From Niveispirillum fermenti (GTDB taxonomy: Bacteria; Pseudomonadota; Alphaproteobacteria; Azospirillales; Azospirillaceae): DNA of 64,000 nt. The translations under genes and the position numbers were made by a program. Under the pieces are notes generated by a model. It worked only from the letters and a program-made list of their open reading frames with translations. It had not been told where the DNA came from and ran no database searches. This document shows, piece after piece, positions 37,119-45,115 of the stretch (position 1 is its first letter; the number at the start of each line of letters is the position of its first letter). The stretch covers positions 13,858 to 77,857 of the forward strand of contig NZ_JBLTXA010000024.1 of NCBI RefSeq assembly GCF_048066175.1, given 5' to 3'.

Positions 37119-37133
37119 TTAACGTGGCTTTAA
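37119..37133. promoter_or_regulatory. Exact TTAA-N7-TTAA (CtrA-type) site
   Basis: TTAA (37119-37122), seven bases, then TTAA (37130-37133), four bases after the fliK-like stop and 81 bases before the small downstream gene. Identical spacing to the published CtrA consensus. It gives the small gene its own likely promoter. Confidence 0.6.
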
Positions 37134-37213
37134 ACCGGTTCGTATCAAATTTTAGAAAAATCCAGACCGGAAGAGAGAGCGCCTTCCGCCTTCGTCCCGC
37201 CATGGAGGAACCG

Positions 37214-37450
37214 ATGTCCACCGCCGCTTCGCTTGAAATCGAACTGCACCACCTGCTCGACCGGGCCGCCCAGCTTGGCGACGAGCAGGGACTGGCCCGC
37301 CTGCATCAGATGCTGACCTGCCTGGCCGAGGGGGCAAGTCTGGTCAGCTACGAACTGGACGTGCCGGACGGGCTGGGCCATGTGCCGGCCCTGCAGCGCA
37401 CCCTGCTGACCCAGAGCCTGCTGACCGCCACGGCCGCCGGCCGCTGCTGA
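37214..37450 (+). CDS. Small uncharacterised protein in the flagellar cluster
   Basis: A 78-residue protein starting at ATG 37214, five bases after a strong GGAGG. It is predicted helical and Leu-rich (LEIELHHLLDRAAQLGDEQG, then LARLHQMLTCLAEGASLVSY) and ends TATAAGRC, with no signal peptide or membrane helix. I do not recognise a family. Its single-gene unit with a good ribosome site and an exact TTAA-N7-TTAA site upstream suggests co-regulation with the flagellar genes. Size and helical nature would fit a chaperone or small regulator, but this is speculation. It converges on flhB 36 bases away. Confidence 0.7.
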   Translation: MSTAASLEIELHHLLDRAAQLGDEQGLARLHQMLTCLAEGASLVSYELDVPDGLGHVPALQRTLLTQSLLTATAAGRC

Positions 37451-37486
37451 TCCGCAAGGTCGGCCGCCGCCGGGCGGGCGGGCCTG

Positions 37487-38566
37487 TCAGACCACCGTAT
37501 TGCGGGCCTTCAGGTTCAGGACATAGGCGATCAGTTCGGCCACAGCGACATAATGCTCGGGCTGCACCTCGTCGCCGATCTCCACACCCGCGTGCAGCGC
37601 ACGGGCCAGCGGCGGATTTTCCACCACGGGAACCGCATGCGTGGCGGCGACCTCCCGGATGCGAAGCGCAACAAGGTCGCGGCCCTTGGCCACGCAGACG
37701 GGCGCCGGCGCCTTGTCCAGATCATAGCGCAGCGCCACGGCATAATGGGTGGGGTTGGTGATGACCACGGTGGCATTGGGCAGTTCGGCGAACATGCGGT
37801 TGCGCGCCCGGTCGCGGCGCAATTGCTTGATCTTCGCCTTCAGGTGCGGATCACCCTCCGCCTGACGGAACTCCTCCTTCAGTTCCTGCATGCTCATCCG
37901 CTGCTGCCGGCGCCAGGACAGGCGCTGCCACAGAAGGTCCAGCACGGCGATGATGATGCTGGCCGCCAGCACAGCCAGCAGCAATTGCACCGTCACATCG
38001 ACCAGCAGCAGCGGCAGCGCCGCCGGCGGCCCCAGGGCCATGGCCTCGGCCTGGTCCAGCATCGGGGCGACGACCAGCAGGAAGGCCAGGGTGACGGCGG
38101 CCACCTTGCCCAGCCCCTTCAGGAACTCCACCAGGTTGCGCAAGGAGAACAGGCGTTTCAGGCCGCCCAGCGGCGACAGCCGGTTGAGCTTGGGCTGGAT
38201 GCGCTCGGCGGCGATGACGACGCTCCCCTGCCCCACCGCCCCCAGGAAGCCGGCCGCCAGCAGCAGGCCGGCGACCGGCAGCAGGACAAGCCCGACCCCG
38301 GCCGCCACCTCCGCCATCAGGGCAAAGGCATCGGGCGGGCTGGCCAGCACGATATCGCCGGGATTTTCCACCAGGGGCAGGAACGCCGCCGCCAGGCCCG
38401 CACCGATGGACGGGCCCAGCCCCCCCACCATGATCAGCGCGGCCAGCACCACCATGGCGGCTCCCGCCTCCCGGCTGACCGGCAGGTCGCCGCGCCGGCG
38501 CGCCTCGTCCAGCTTGCGCTGGGTGGGTTCCTCCGTCTTCTGGCTGTCATCGGTCTGTTCGCTCAT
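37487..38566 (-). CDS. flhB: Flagellar export switch protein FlhB
   Basis: Export gate component whose cytoplasmic domain autocleaves to change substrate specificity from rod/hook to filament. Its 359 residues comprise a charged N-terminus (KTEEPTQRKLDEARRRGDLP), four membrane helices, then the cytoplasmic linker (KEEFRQAEGDPHLKAKIKQL) and the NPTH autocleavage motif at residues 271-274 (VVITNPTHYAVALRYD). The tail includes VPVVENPPLARALHAGVEIG. It starts one base after the fliR stop and closes the flgB-to-flhB operon. Confidence 0.98.
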   Translation of the reverse strand: MSEQTDDSQKTEEPTQRKLDEARRRGDLPVSREAGAAMVVLAALIMVGGLGPSIGAGLAAAFLPLVENPGDIVLASPPDAFALMAEVAAGVGLVLLPVAGLLLAAGFLGAVGQGSVVIAAERIQPKLNRLSPLGGLKRLFSLRNLVEFLKGLGKVAAVTLAFLLVVAPMLDQAEAMALGPPAALPLLLVDVTVQLLLAVLAASIIIAVLDLLWQRLSWRRQQRMSMQELKEEFRQAEGDPHLKAKIKQLRRDRARNRMFAELPNATVVITNPTHYAVALRYDLDKAPAPVCVAKGRDLVALRIREVAATHAVPVVENPPLARALHAGVEIGDEVQPEHYVAVAELIAYVLNLKARNTVV

Positions 38567-38567
38567 C

Positions 38568-39335
38568 TCACCCGCCGAACCGCAGCAGCCAGCCCGCGAA
38601 GCCGTCCAGGAAGCCCGTCAGGATGGCGGCGATGGTGACAGCCAGGATGAACAGCCCGCCCAGGATGGAAATGGGCAGGCCGATGAAGAACACCGCGAAT
38701 TGCGGCATGGCCCGGTTGATCAGCCCCAGCCCGGCATTATAGACGAAGCCCAGCACCAGGAAGGGCCCCGCGAACTGGGCCGCCATCCTGAAGGACAGGG
38801 CCACCGCCTCCGACGTCATCCGGGCCAGCATGCCCATGTCGGGCAGCGTGGCGGCCGGCATCAGGCGGTAGCTGTCGACCAGCGCGCGGATGACGGCATG
38901 ATGCAGGTCGGTGACGAAGATCAGCACCAGCCCGCCCAGCATCAGGTAGGAGCCGGCCACCGACCCGCCCTCGAACCCCGTGCCGGGCAGGGCGAAGATG
39001 TTGGACAGGCCCATGGACTGGGAGATGACCTGACCCGCCATCTGCAGGCAGGCGAACAGGATGCGGGCGCAGACGCCCAGCACGGCCCCGGCGATCAGTT
39101 CGGCGAAGACATGGCGCAGCAGGTCGGTAACGGCGTCGGGTGCGGCGGCCGGCAGGCCCGGCACGATGGCGGCCAGCGCCAGCGACAGGCCCAGCGCCGC
39201 CGCCAGCCGCGTCTGCACGGGCACCGCCATCTCCCCGAATCCGGGCAGCATGGACAGCGCCGCCCCCACCCGGACCAGCACCAGCAACAGGCCGTAGATC
39301 TCGGCCGTCAGCAATTGGACAAGGGGCAGGGTCAT
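38568..39335 (-). CDS. fliR: Flagellar export gate protein FliR
   Basis: Polytopic membrane subunit of the export channel. From ATG 39335, which overlaps the flhA stop by four bases (ATGA), the product is 255 residues, the normal size; a much longer open frame upstream is spurious. Family blocks include VLVRVGAALSMLPGFGEMAV near the N-terminus, CLQMAGQVISQSMGLS, LVLGFVYNAGLGLINRAMPQ and NRAMPQFAVFFIGLPISILG, with about six hydrophobic helices. It is tightly coupled to flhB downstream. Confidence 0.97.
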   Translation of the reverse strand: MTLPLVQLLTAEIYGLLLVLVRVGAALSMLPGFGEMAVPVQTRLAAALGLSLALAAIVPGLPAAAPDAVTDLLRHVFAELIAGAVLGVCARILFACLQMAGQVISQSMGLSNIFALPGTGFEGGSVAGSYLMLGGLVLIFVTDLHHAVIRALVDSYRLMPAATLPDMGMLARMTSEAVALSFRMAAQFAGPFLVLGFVYNAGLGLINRAMPQFAVFFIGLPISILGGLFILAVTIAAILTGFLDGFAGWLLRFGG

Positions 39336-41398
39336 ATCTGGTCGATGGTGGTGACGGGGGCCTTGCGGTGCAGTTCGGAATGGCAGATCACGGGCGTGGA
39401 CGGGCTGACCCGTTCCAGCAGCGACCGCACGAAGGGCCGCGCCGCCGGCGTGACCAGCACGGCCGGCCAGTAATCCGACGTGGCATGGGCCTGGATGCGC
39501 GTGCGCGCCGCCAGCAGGAAATCCTGCACGGTGGAAGGCGGCATCACGAACTGCCGGTCCTCCCCCTGTTCGATGATGTTGTCCAGGAAGGCCTGTTCCC
39601 ATTCCGGGCCGACGGTGATGACGGGGATCGACCCGTCCGGCATGGCCAGGGCCTGGCATATCTGCAGCGAAAGGCGGGAGCGGACATGCTCGGTCATCAG
39701 CGTGACGTTGCGGGTCCAGGCCGCCGCCTCGGAAATGCCTTCCAGGATCAGGGGCAGGTTGCGGATGGATACCCGCTCGGCCAGCAGCGCCTGCAGCACA
39801 CGCTGCACGACCGACAGGCTGACCTGACCGGGGATCAGGTCGGCCACCAGCTTCTGATGCTCACGGTCCATCTCGTCCAGCAGCCGCCGCGTGGCGGCAT
39901 AGCCCAGCAGGGTGGGCATATGCTCCTTGATCACTTCGGCCAGGTGGGTGGTGATGACGCTGTCGGGATCGACGACGGTGAAGCCCTTCAACTCCGCCTC
40001 CTCCGCCTGCACCGGCTCGATCCAGCGGGCCGGCAGGCCGAAAGTGGGTTCGCGCGTGTCGGTGCCGGGAATGTCGATGCCCTGGTTGCGCGGGTCGATG
40101 GCCAGCATCTTGCGCACCTGCACCTCTCCCTTGGCCACCACCACGCCCTGAATGGAAATCTCGTAGATGTTCATGGCCACGGCCGCGCTGTCACGCAGGC
40201 GCACCGACGGCAGCAGGAAGCCGAATTCGGTGGCGAAGCGCTTGCGCAGCCTTCGCACCTTGGCCGACAGCCCGATGGCCGGATCCAGAATCAGGGAGAT
40301 CAGGCCGCTGCCCAGTTCCACGCGGATATCATCCACGCGCAGCATGTCGGCCACCGGCTCCTCTGCCGTCGGCGCCTTGGCGGCCAGCAGCTCGTCATGG
40401 CGCTTCTGTTCGGCCAGGCGCGCGGCATTGCGCGGCAGATACCAGGCCAGCCCCCCGGCCAGCGCCGCCAGCACGAAGAAGGGCAGGAACGGCAGGCCCG
40501 GCGCCAGCCCCAGGAACAGCAGCAGCCCGCCGGCCACGCCCAGCGCCTTGGGATAGCCACCCAACTGGTTCAGCAGCGCCTGATCGATGGACCCCTGGTT
40601 GCCGCCCTTGGACACCAGCAGGCCGGCGGCCAGCGACACGATCAGCGCCGGGATCTGGGTCACCAGACCGTCGCCGATGGTCAGGACGGTGTAATTGTGG
40701 GCCGCATCCCCGAACGCCATGTCATGCTGGGCGACACCGATGATCAGGCCGCCCAGCACATTGATGGCCGTGATGATCAGGCCGGCAATGGCATCGCCCC
40801 GCACGAATTTGGAAGCGCCGTCCATGGCGCCGAAGAACTGGCTTTCCTGTTCCAGTTCCGAGCGCCGCCGCCGCGCCTCCGTCTCGTCGATCAGGCCCGA
40901 CGACAGGTCGGCATCAATGGCCATCTGCTTGCCGGGCATCGCATCCAGCGCGAAGCGCGCGCCCACCTCCGCGATGCGGCTGGCGCCCTTCGTGATGACG
41001 ATGAAATTCACCAGCATCAGGATGCAGAAGACGATCAGGCCGATGATGAAATTGCCGCCCATCACGAAATCGGCGAAACCCATGATAACATGGCCGGCCG
41101 CATCGGTGCCCGTATGGCCTCCCGACAGGATCAGCCGGGTCGAAGCCATGTTGAGCGCCAGCCGCAGCATGGTGGCGACCAGCAGCACGGTCGGGAAGCT
41201 GGAGAAATCCAGCGGCTTGTTGATCCACAGCGCCACCATCAGGATCAGAACGCTGATCGCCATGGACAGCGCCAGCCCCCCATCCAGCATCCAGGTCGGA
41301 ACCGGCAGGATCAGGACGGTAAGGATGAAGACCAGCCCCAGCGCGAAGAACACATCGCGGTGGCGCATGCCTTCGGGCAGGGCGGTGGCGGCAGACAT
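39332..41398 (-). CDS. flhA: Flagellar export gate protein FlhA
   Basis: Largest gate component: eight membrane helices in the first half, then a cytoplasmic ring domain that docks chaperone-substrate complexes. Its 688 residues are usual. The FHIPEP signature region is clear (RFALDAMPGKQMAIDADLSS, then TEARRRRSELEQESQFFGAM and DGASKFVRGDAIAGLII). The C-terminal domain has HLAEVIKEHMPTLLGYAATR and LVTPAARPFVRSLLER, and ends TIDQI. It is preceded by 65 bases with a possible TTGAA/TTTTA tandem site, so it may have its own promoter in addition to read-through from flgB. Confidence 0.98.
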   Translation of the reverse strand: MSAATALPEGMRHRDVFFALGLVFILTVLILPVPTWMLDGGLALSMAISVLILMVALWINKPLDFSSFPTVLLVATMLRLALNMASTRLILSGGHTGTDAAGHVIMGFADFVMGGNFIIGLIVFCILMLVNFIVITKGASRIAEVGARFALDAMPGKQMAIDADLSSGLIDETEARRRRSELEQESQFFGAMDGASKFVRGDAIAGLIITAINVLGGLIIGVAQHDMAFGDAAHNYTVLTIGDGLVTQIPALIVSLAAGLLVSKGGNQGSIDQALLNQLGGYPKALGVAGGLLLFLGLAPGLPFLPFFVLAALAGGLAWYLPRNAARLAEQKRHDELLAAKAPTAEEPVADMLRVDDIRVELGSGLISLILDPAIGLSAKVRRLRKRFATEFGFLLPSVRLRDSAAVAMNIYEISIQGVVVAKGEVQVRKMLAIDPRNQGIDIPGTDTREPTFGLPARWIEPVQAEEAELKGFTVVDPDSVITTHLAEVIKEHMPTLLGYAATRRLLDEMDREHQKLVADLIPGQVSLSVVQRVLQALLAERVSIRNLPLILEGISEAAAWTRNVTLMTEHVRSRLSLQICQALAMPDGSIPVITVGPEWEQAFLDNIIEQGEDRQFVMPPSTVQDFLLAARTRIQAHATSDYWPAVLVTPAARPFVRSLLERVSPSTPVICHSELHRKAPVTTIDQI

Positions 41399-41446
41399 CG
41401 GGCGGGCTTCTCCGGCTTTATGTCCGGCAACGTTACCGGCGCGCGG

Positions 41447-41463
41447 TAAAACTGGGGTTCAAG
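41447..41463 (-). promoter_or_regulatory. Degenerate tandem TTGAA/TTTTA site upstream of flhA
   Basis: On the minus strand TTGAA (41463-41459), six bases, then TTTTAC (41452-41447), 49 bases or more before the flhA ATG. It resembles the recurring flagellar tandem motif but lacks exact TTAA halves. Confidence 0.3.
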
Positions 41464-42081
41464 TCACCGCGTCCGGGCCGGCAGGGCCCAGGGTTCGCCG
41501 GCCGGTTCCGGCTTGCGGCTGCGGGGCGGCGGCATGTCGGCCAGGTCATTGCGGCGCAGCAGCACCAGCCGCAGGTTCGCGGCCACCCGGTCGAAATAGG
41601 CGCTGCCCCTGTCGGGTGTGCGCGAATGGTAGTGCTTGACCGACCGCGTCCAGTTGCGCAGGTCGCCATGGAAGGCCTTCAGCATCCCCGCCGCATAGGC
41701 CACGTTCGCCTGCGGGTCGAAGGCCGTTTCCAGGTCGGGGAAGGCCGCGGGATGCCAATGGAGATTGACCTGCATGCAGCCGACATCGATGGACCGCACG
41801 CCGCGCCGGCGCAGCGCCCGGACATGGGCCAGCGCCGCCTCCTTGCTGTCGAAATAGCGGCCCCTGCCCTCCGCGTTGACGGTCCAGGGCCAGACTGTCA
41901 AGCGGCCATCCACCTCCCGTCCGGATTCCGTGACGCCGATGGCGATCAGCAACCGGCCCGGCATGCGCATCTGGCGTTCCGCGTCGCGGATGGCGGACAG
42001 GCAGGCCACGGCATCGCCGGCCCCGGCGGCGGAAACCCCCGACAGCAGGGCCAGCATCAACAGGGCCGCCCGCCCCCTCAT
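41464..42081 (-). CDS. Periplasmic lytic transglycosylase (SltF-like)
   Basis: A 205-residue exported peptidoglycan-cleaving enzyme. Signal peptide MRGRAALLMLALLSGVSAAG; SLT-type fold with catalytic Glu at residue 52 (LLIAIGVTESG), the family motif IDVGCMQVNLHWHP and a C-terminal aromatic VKHYHSRTPDRGSAYFDRV block. It overlaps fliQ by four bases and lies within an export-gate operon, pointing to opening the wall for rod growth. This fits the neighbouring flgJ, which here encodes only the rod-binding domain without a muramidase. Dedicated flagellar transglycosylases such as SltF of Rhodobacter play this role elsewhere; equivalence is inferred. Confidence 0.9.
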   Translation of the reverse strand: MRGRAALLMLALLSGVSAAGAGDAVACLSAIRDAERQMRMPGRLLIAIGVTESGREVDGRLTVWPWTVNAEGRGRYFDSKEAALAHVRALRRRGVRSIDVGCMQVNLHWHPAAFPDLETAFDPQANVAYAAGMLKAFHGDLRNWTRSVKHYHSRTPDRGSAYFDRVAANLRLVLLRRNDLADMPPPRSRKPEPAGEPWALPARTR

Positions 42082-42347
42082 GGCGGCACGCCGCCGATGC
42101 GGGTGATGATCTCCTCCCAGAAGCCTGACAGCACATGGAACATGAAGGGCAGCGCCAGAACCACGGTGACCATGATGGCCACGATCTTGGGCACGAAGGA
42201 CAGGGTCGCTTCCTGCACCTGGGTCAGTGCCTGCATCAGGGAGATGCCGAAGCCGACCACCAGGGCCACGACCAGCGGCGGCGTGGCTGCCCAGATCACG
42301 GCCCAGATGCCGCTGCGCAGCAGGTCCAGCACGTCCGCCTGGTTCAT
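42078..42347 (-). CDS. fliQ: Flagellar export gate protein FliQ
   Basis: Small two-helix membrane subunit of the FliP/Q/R channel. Its 89 residues are typical. Two hydrophobic hairpin helices (WAVIWAATPPLVVALVVGFG and IVAIMVTVVLALPFMFHVL) flank the conserved loop segment SLMQALTQVQEATLSFVPKI. It lies 13 bases after fliE and overlaps the transglycosylase start (ATGA). Confidence 0.97.
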   Translation of the reverse strand: MNQADVLDLLRSGIWAVIWAATPPLVVALVVGFGISLMQALTQVQEATLSFVPKIVAIMVTVVLALPFMFHVLSGFWEEIITRIGGVPP

Positions 42348-42360
42348 CGGCCCGCCCCCG

Positions 42361-42672
42361 TCATATCGGCATGCGCATGATGTCGAGATAGGCGTTCACC
42401 AGCTTGTCGCGCACGGTGGTGACGGCCTGCACCGTCAGTTCGGCCGACAGGGTGGCCTGTACGACATCCTGGGCACTGGCCTTGCCCTGCAGGCCGGCGG
42501 CGGCCACCTGCTCGCCGTTGCGCATGGTGGCGATGGCGTCCTTGACGGCCTTGCCGATGATTTCCGGAAAGGACCCTTGCGCCGGGGCGGCGACATCGCC
42601 GGCCCCGGCAATGCCGGGCATCTTGCCGGCGGCATAGGCGTTGGCAACGCCGGAAAGGGGGACGACGACCAT
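42361..42672 (-). CDS. fliE: Flagellar hook-basal body protein FliE
   Basis: Joins the MS-ring to the rod. The 103 residues have a variable N-terminus and the conserved helical C-terminal half: GLQGKASAQDVVQATLSAEL, then VQAVTTVRDKLVNAYLDIMR and terminal MPI. AGGAG is positioned eight bases ahead of the ATG. It lies between flgC and fliQ, the common alphaproteobacterial order flgB-flgC-fliE-fliQ. Confidence 0.96.
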   Translation of the reverse strand: MVVVPLSGVANAYAAGKMPGIAGAGDVAAPAQGSFPEIIGKAVKDAIATMRNGEQVAAAGLQGKASAQDVVQATLSAELTVQAVTTVRDKLVNAYLDIMRMPI

Positions 42673-42701
42673 GATCGGATCTCCTGTCGCTTGGCCGCGG
42701 T

Positions 42702-43121
42702 TCAGCCGCGCAGCATGTCGATGGTGCGGCCCAGCATGGAGCGGGCCTGCTGCATCACGTTCAGGTTGGCGTCATAGGAACGGCCGGCCTCCCGCATGTC
42801 CATGGCTTCGACCAGGCTGTTGACGTTGGGCATCTTGACATAGCCGTTGCCGTCGGCCGCAGGGTGACCGGGATTATATTCCAGGGTGAAATCGCCCATG
42901 TCGCGCCCCACGCGCTTCACCGCCACCAGATCGGCCTTCAGCGCCCGGTCCAGCGCGCTGGAAAAGACCACCGTCTTGCGCCGGTAGGGGTCGCCGCCGG
43001 CCACCTCGGATGTGGAATTGGCATTGGCCATGTTTTCCGCCACCACGCGCAGCCGTGTCGTCTGGGCCTTCATGCCGGACGCGGCAATACCGAAGGAAGC
43101 GGCGAGATTATCGATGCTCAT
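42702..43121 (-). CDS. flgC: Flagellar proximal rod protein FlgC
   Basis: Rod subunit of 139 residues. The N-terminal helix has the rod/hook family signature (FGIAASGMKAQTTRLRVVAE, then NMANANST), the middle includes GGDPYRRKTVVF, and the C-terminal helix reads NLVEAMDMREAGRSYDANL-like text as NSLVEAMDMREAGRSYDANL followed by NVMQQARSML. It follows flgB by 16 bases. Confidence 0.97.
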   Translation of the reverse strand: MSIDNLAASFGIAASGMKAQTTRLRVVAENMANANSTSEVAGGDPYRRKTVVFSSALDRALKADLVAVKRVGRDMGDFTLEYNPGHPAADGNGYVKMPNVNSLVEAMDMREAGRSYDANLNVMQQARSMLGRTIDMLRG

Positions 43122-43137
43122 GACGCGGGCCTCCCCC

Positions 43138-43533
43138 TCAACGGCCGGTGTAGGCGAAGCGCATCATGCCCACACCTTTCTGGAACAGGTTGGCCGCCAG
43201 ATCATACTGCTGGCGGACCTCGGCGGTTTTGGTCATCTGCTCTTCCAGGATCACGCTGTTCCCGTCGGGTGCCGTCTCGTAGACGGCGGCGCGACGGTCA
43301 TCGCGGAAGGCGGCGGCGGGGCGCAGGGGTTCCAGATGCGCCGCATCGGTGCGCACCGGACCGGCCCCCGCACCTTTCAGCGCCTCGGCAAAGGTGAACG
43401 GCTTCAGGTCGCGCGCCCTGGCGCCCGGCGTGTCGGCATTGGCAATATTCTCTGCCAGCACCTTGTGCCGGGCCGACAGGTAATCCATGCGGCGGCTTGC
43501 CAGGTTGAACAGGCCGATGGTTGACAGATCCAT
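43138..43533 (-). CDS. flgB: Flagellar proximal rod protein FlgB
   Basis: Rod subunit of 131 residues from ATG 43533 (MDLSTIGLFNLASRRMDYLS); a much longer upstream open frame is the antisense of fliI and is not real. The N-terminal signature is RHKVLAENIANADTPGARAR and the C-terminal helix is QYDLAANLFQKGVGMMRFAY. It is the first gene of a long operon (flgB-flgC-fliE-fliQ-transglycosylase-flhA-fliR-flhB) and is divergent from fliI across 165 bases that contain two TTAA tandem elements. Confidence 0.96.
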   Translation of the reverse strand: MDLSTIGLFNLASRRMDYLSARHKVLAENIANADTPGARARDLKPFTFAEALKGAGAGPVRTDAAHLEPLRPAAAFRDDRRAAVYETAPDGNSVILEEQMTKTAEVRQQYDLAANLFQKGVGMMRFAYTGR

Positions 43534-43587
43534 CTCGGCAAAACTCCCCTTCACAGGCGGGATGCAGCCGGGATGGTTCCATGCGGG

Positions 43588-43647
43588 GCTTAAAGCCGCG
43601 TTTAAGCGGAAGGGACGGCGATGGGGGCTTTTAACCGGCTTTAACCG
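43588..43647. promoter_or_regulatory. Two TTAA-type elements between flgB and fliI
   Basis: Element 1 is GCTTAAA, six bases, TTTAAGC (about 43588-43607), which is both an inverted repeat and a pair of TTAA half-sites 12 bases apart. Element 2 is a direct repeat of TTTAACCG at 43630-43637 and 43640-43647, exactly 10 bases apart. The first lies nearer flgB (minus), the second nearer fliI (plus), so each may serve one of the divergent units. Confidence 0.55.
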
Positions 43648-43698
43648 CGCCGGCCAAGGATGGGGGCACAGCAGACCCACCACCGGGAAACAGCCCGC

Positions 43699-45090
43699 AT
43701 GACCATCCTGGCCGGCCTTCTGGCCGATATCCAACAATTGCCCGGCCCGCGTTTCCATGGCCAGGTCGTCGCCTGTTCCGGCCTGTCGATGGAGGTGACG
43801 GGCGTGGAACGCCGCCTGTCGGTGGGCGATGGCTGCATGGCCATCACCCGCGACGGCCGCACCGTCCCGTGCGAGGTCGTCGGTTTCCGCCAGGGTCGGG
43901 CGGTGCTGCTGCCCTTCTCCTCGCTGGACGGGATCGGCCTGGGGTCCAGGGTGGAAGCGGGGCGCGCCTCGGGACTGGTCCGGCCCGGTGACGGCTGGCT
44001 GGGCCGGGTGGTGGATGCCTTCGGGCGCCCCATCGACGGCAAGGGCCATCTGAACCAGGGTGATGCCAACCGGCCCCTGCGCGCCATGCCGCCACCGGCC
44101 TTCGACCGGCGGCGCATGGGCGCGCGACTGGAAACCGGCATCCGCGTCGTCGATGCCTTCACCCCGCTGTGCCGGGGCCAGCGCCTGGGCATCTTCGCCG
44201 GATCGGGGGTGGGCAAGTCGACCCTGCTGGCCATGCTGGCCCGGTCCAGTGCCGCCGATGTCAACGTCATCGGCCTGATCGGGGAACGCGGGCGCGAGGT
44301 GCAGGAATTCATCCAGGACGATCTGGGGCCGGAGGGACTGGCCCGCAGCGTCGTGATCGTGGCGACGGGCGACCAGCCGGCCCTGGCGCGGCGGCAGGCC
44401 GCCTATCTGACCATGGCCGTAGCGGAACATTTCCGTGATGGCGGGCGCGATGTGCTGTGCATGATGGACAGCATCACCCGCTTCGCCATGGCCCAGCGGG
44501 AAATCGGGCTGTCGGCCGGCGAGCCGCCCACCACCAAGGGCTATCCGCCCAGCACCTTCGCCGAACTGCCGCGTCTTCTGGAACGCGCAGGTCCCGGCCG
44601 GGAAGGGACCGGGGACATCACGGGTATCTTCACGGTGCTGGTCGATGGCGGCGACCATGACGAGCCGGTGGCCGACGCCGTGCGCGGCATCCTGGACGGC
44701 CATATCGTCATGGATCGCAAGATCGCGGAGCGCGGCCGCTATCCCGCCATCGATGTGCTGAAAAGCGTGTCGCGCGCCCTGCCCGGCTGCCATTCACCAC
44801 AGGAGAACGAGACCGTGGCCGGCGCCCGCGCGCTTCTTTCCCGGTACGAGGCGATGGAGGAGATGATCCGCCTGGGTGCCTATCGCGCCGGCAGCGACGA
44901 AGAGGTGGACCGCGCCATCAAGGCCAATCCGGCGCTTCAGGCATTCCTGAAGCAGGGCAAGGCGGAAACCACCGCCGCCACCCGGTCCTTCGCCGTGCTG
45001 GATGCCATCCAGGCCGACCTTTCCGCACCGGCCCCGCCGCCGCCCGAACCGGCCGGCAAGCCAGGCGTTCCGGCCCGGCGGCGGGGGTAG
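43699..45090 (+). CDS. fliI: Flagellum-specific ATPase FliI
   Basis: Hexameric F1-beta-like ATPase that energises substrate delivery to the export gate. From ATG 43699 (MTILAGLLAD) the product is 463 residues; ATG 43660 would add 13 but has no properly spaced ribosome site. Walker A is GSGVGKST at residues 168-175, Walker B lies around VLCMMDSITRFAMAQREIGL, and the signature GEPPTTKGYPPSTFAELPRL is intact. ERGREVQEFI and the tail KQGKAETTAATRSFAVL are also typical. It is a single-gene unit here: the usual partner fliJ does not follow, since a convergent DUF1217 gene begins 26 bases downstream. Confidence 0.98.
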   Translation: MTILAGLLADIQQLPGPRFHGQVVACSGLSMEVTGVERRLSVGDGCMAITRDGRTVPCEVVGFRQGRAVLLPFSSLDGIGLGSRVEAGRASGLVRPGDGWLGRVVDAFGRPIDGKGHLNQGDANRPLRAMPPPAFDRRRMGARLETGIRVVDAFTPLCRGQRLGIFAGSGVGKSTLLAMLARSSAADVNVIGLIGERGREVQEFIQDDLGPEGLARSVVIVATGDQPALARRQAAYLTMAVAEHFRDGGRDVLCMMDSITRFAMAQREIGLSAGEPPTTKGYPPSTFAELPRLLERAGPGREGTGDITGIFTVLVDGGDHDEPVADAVRGILDGHIVMDRKIAERGRYPAIDVLKSVSRALPGCHSPQENETVAGARALLSRYEAMEEMIRLGAYRAGSDEEVDRAIKANPALQAFLKQGKAETTAATRSFAVLDAIQADLSAPAPPPPEPAGKPGVPARRRG

Positions 45091-45115
45091 CGCTAAGGAA
45101 GGCGTTGTCCGCCCC

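Noticed and set aside
39140..41449. 769-codon plus-strand frame
   Set aside because: Antisense of flhA and fliR.
43138..44793. Extended 551-codon version of flgB
   Set aside because: The extra upstream part is antisense to fliI; the true start at 43533 gives a normal 131-residue FlgB.
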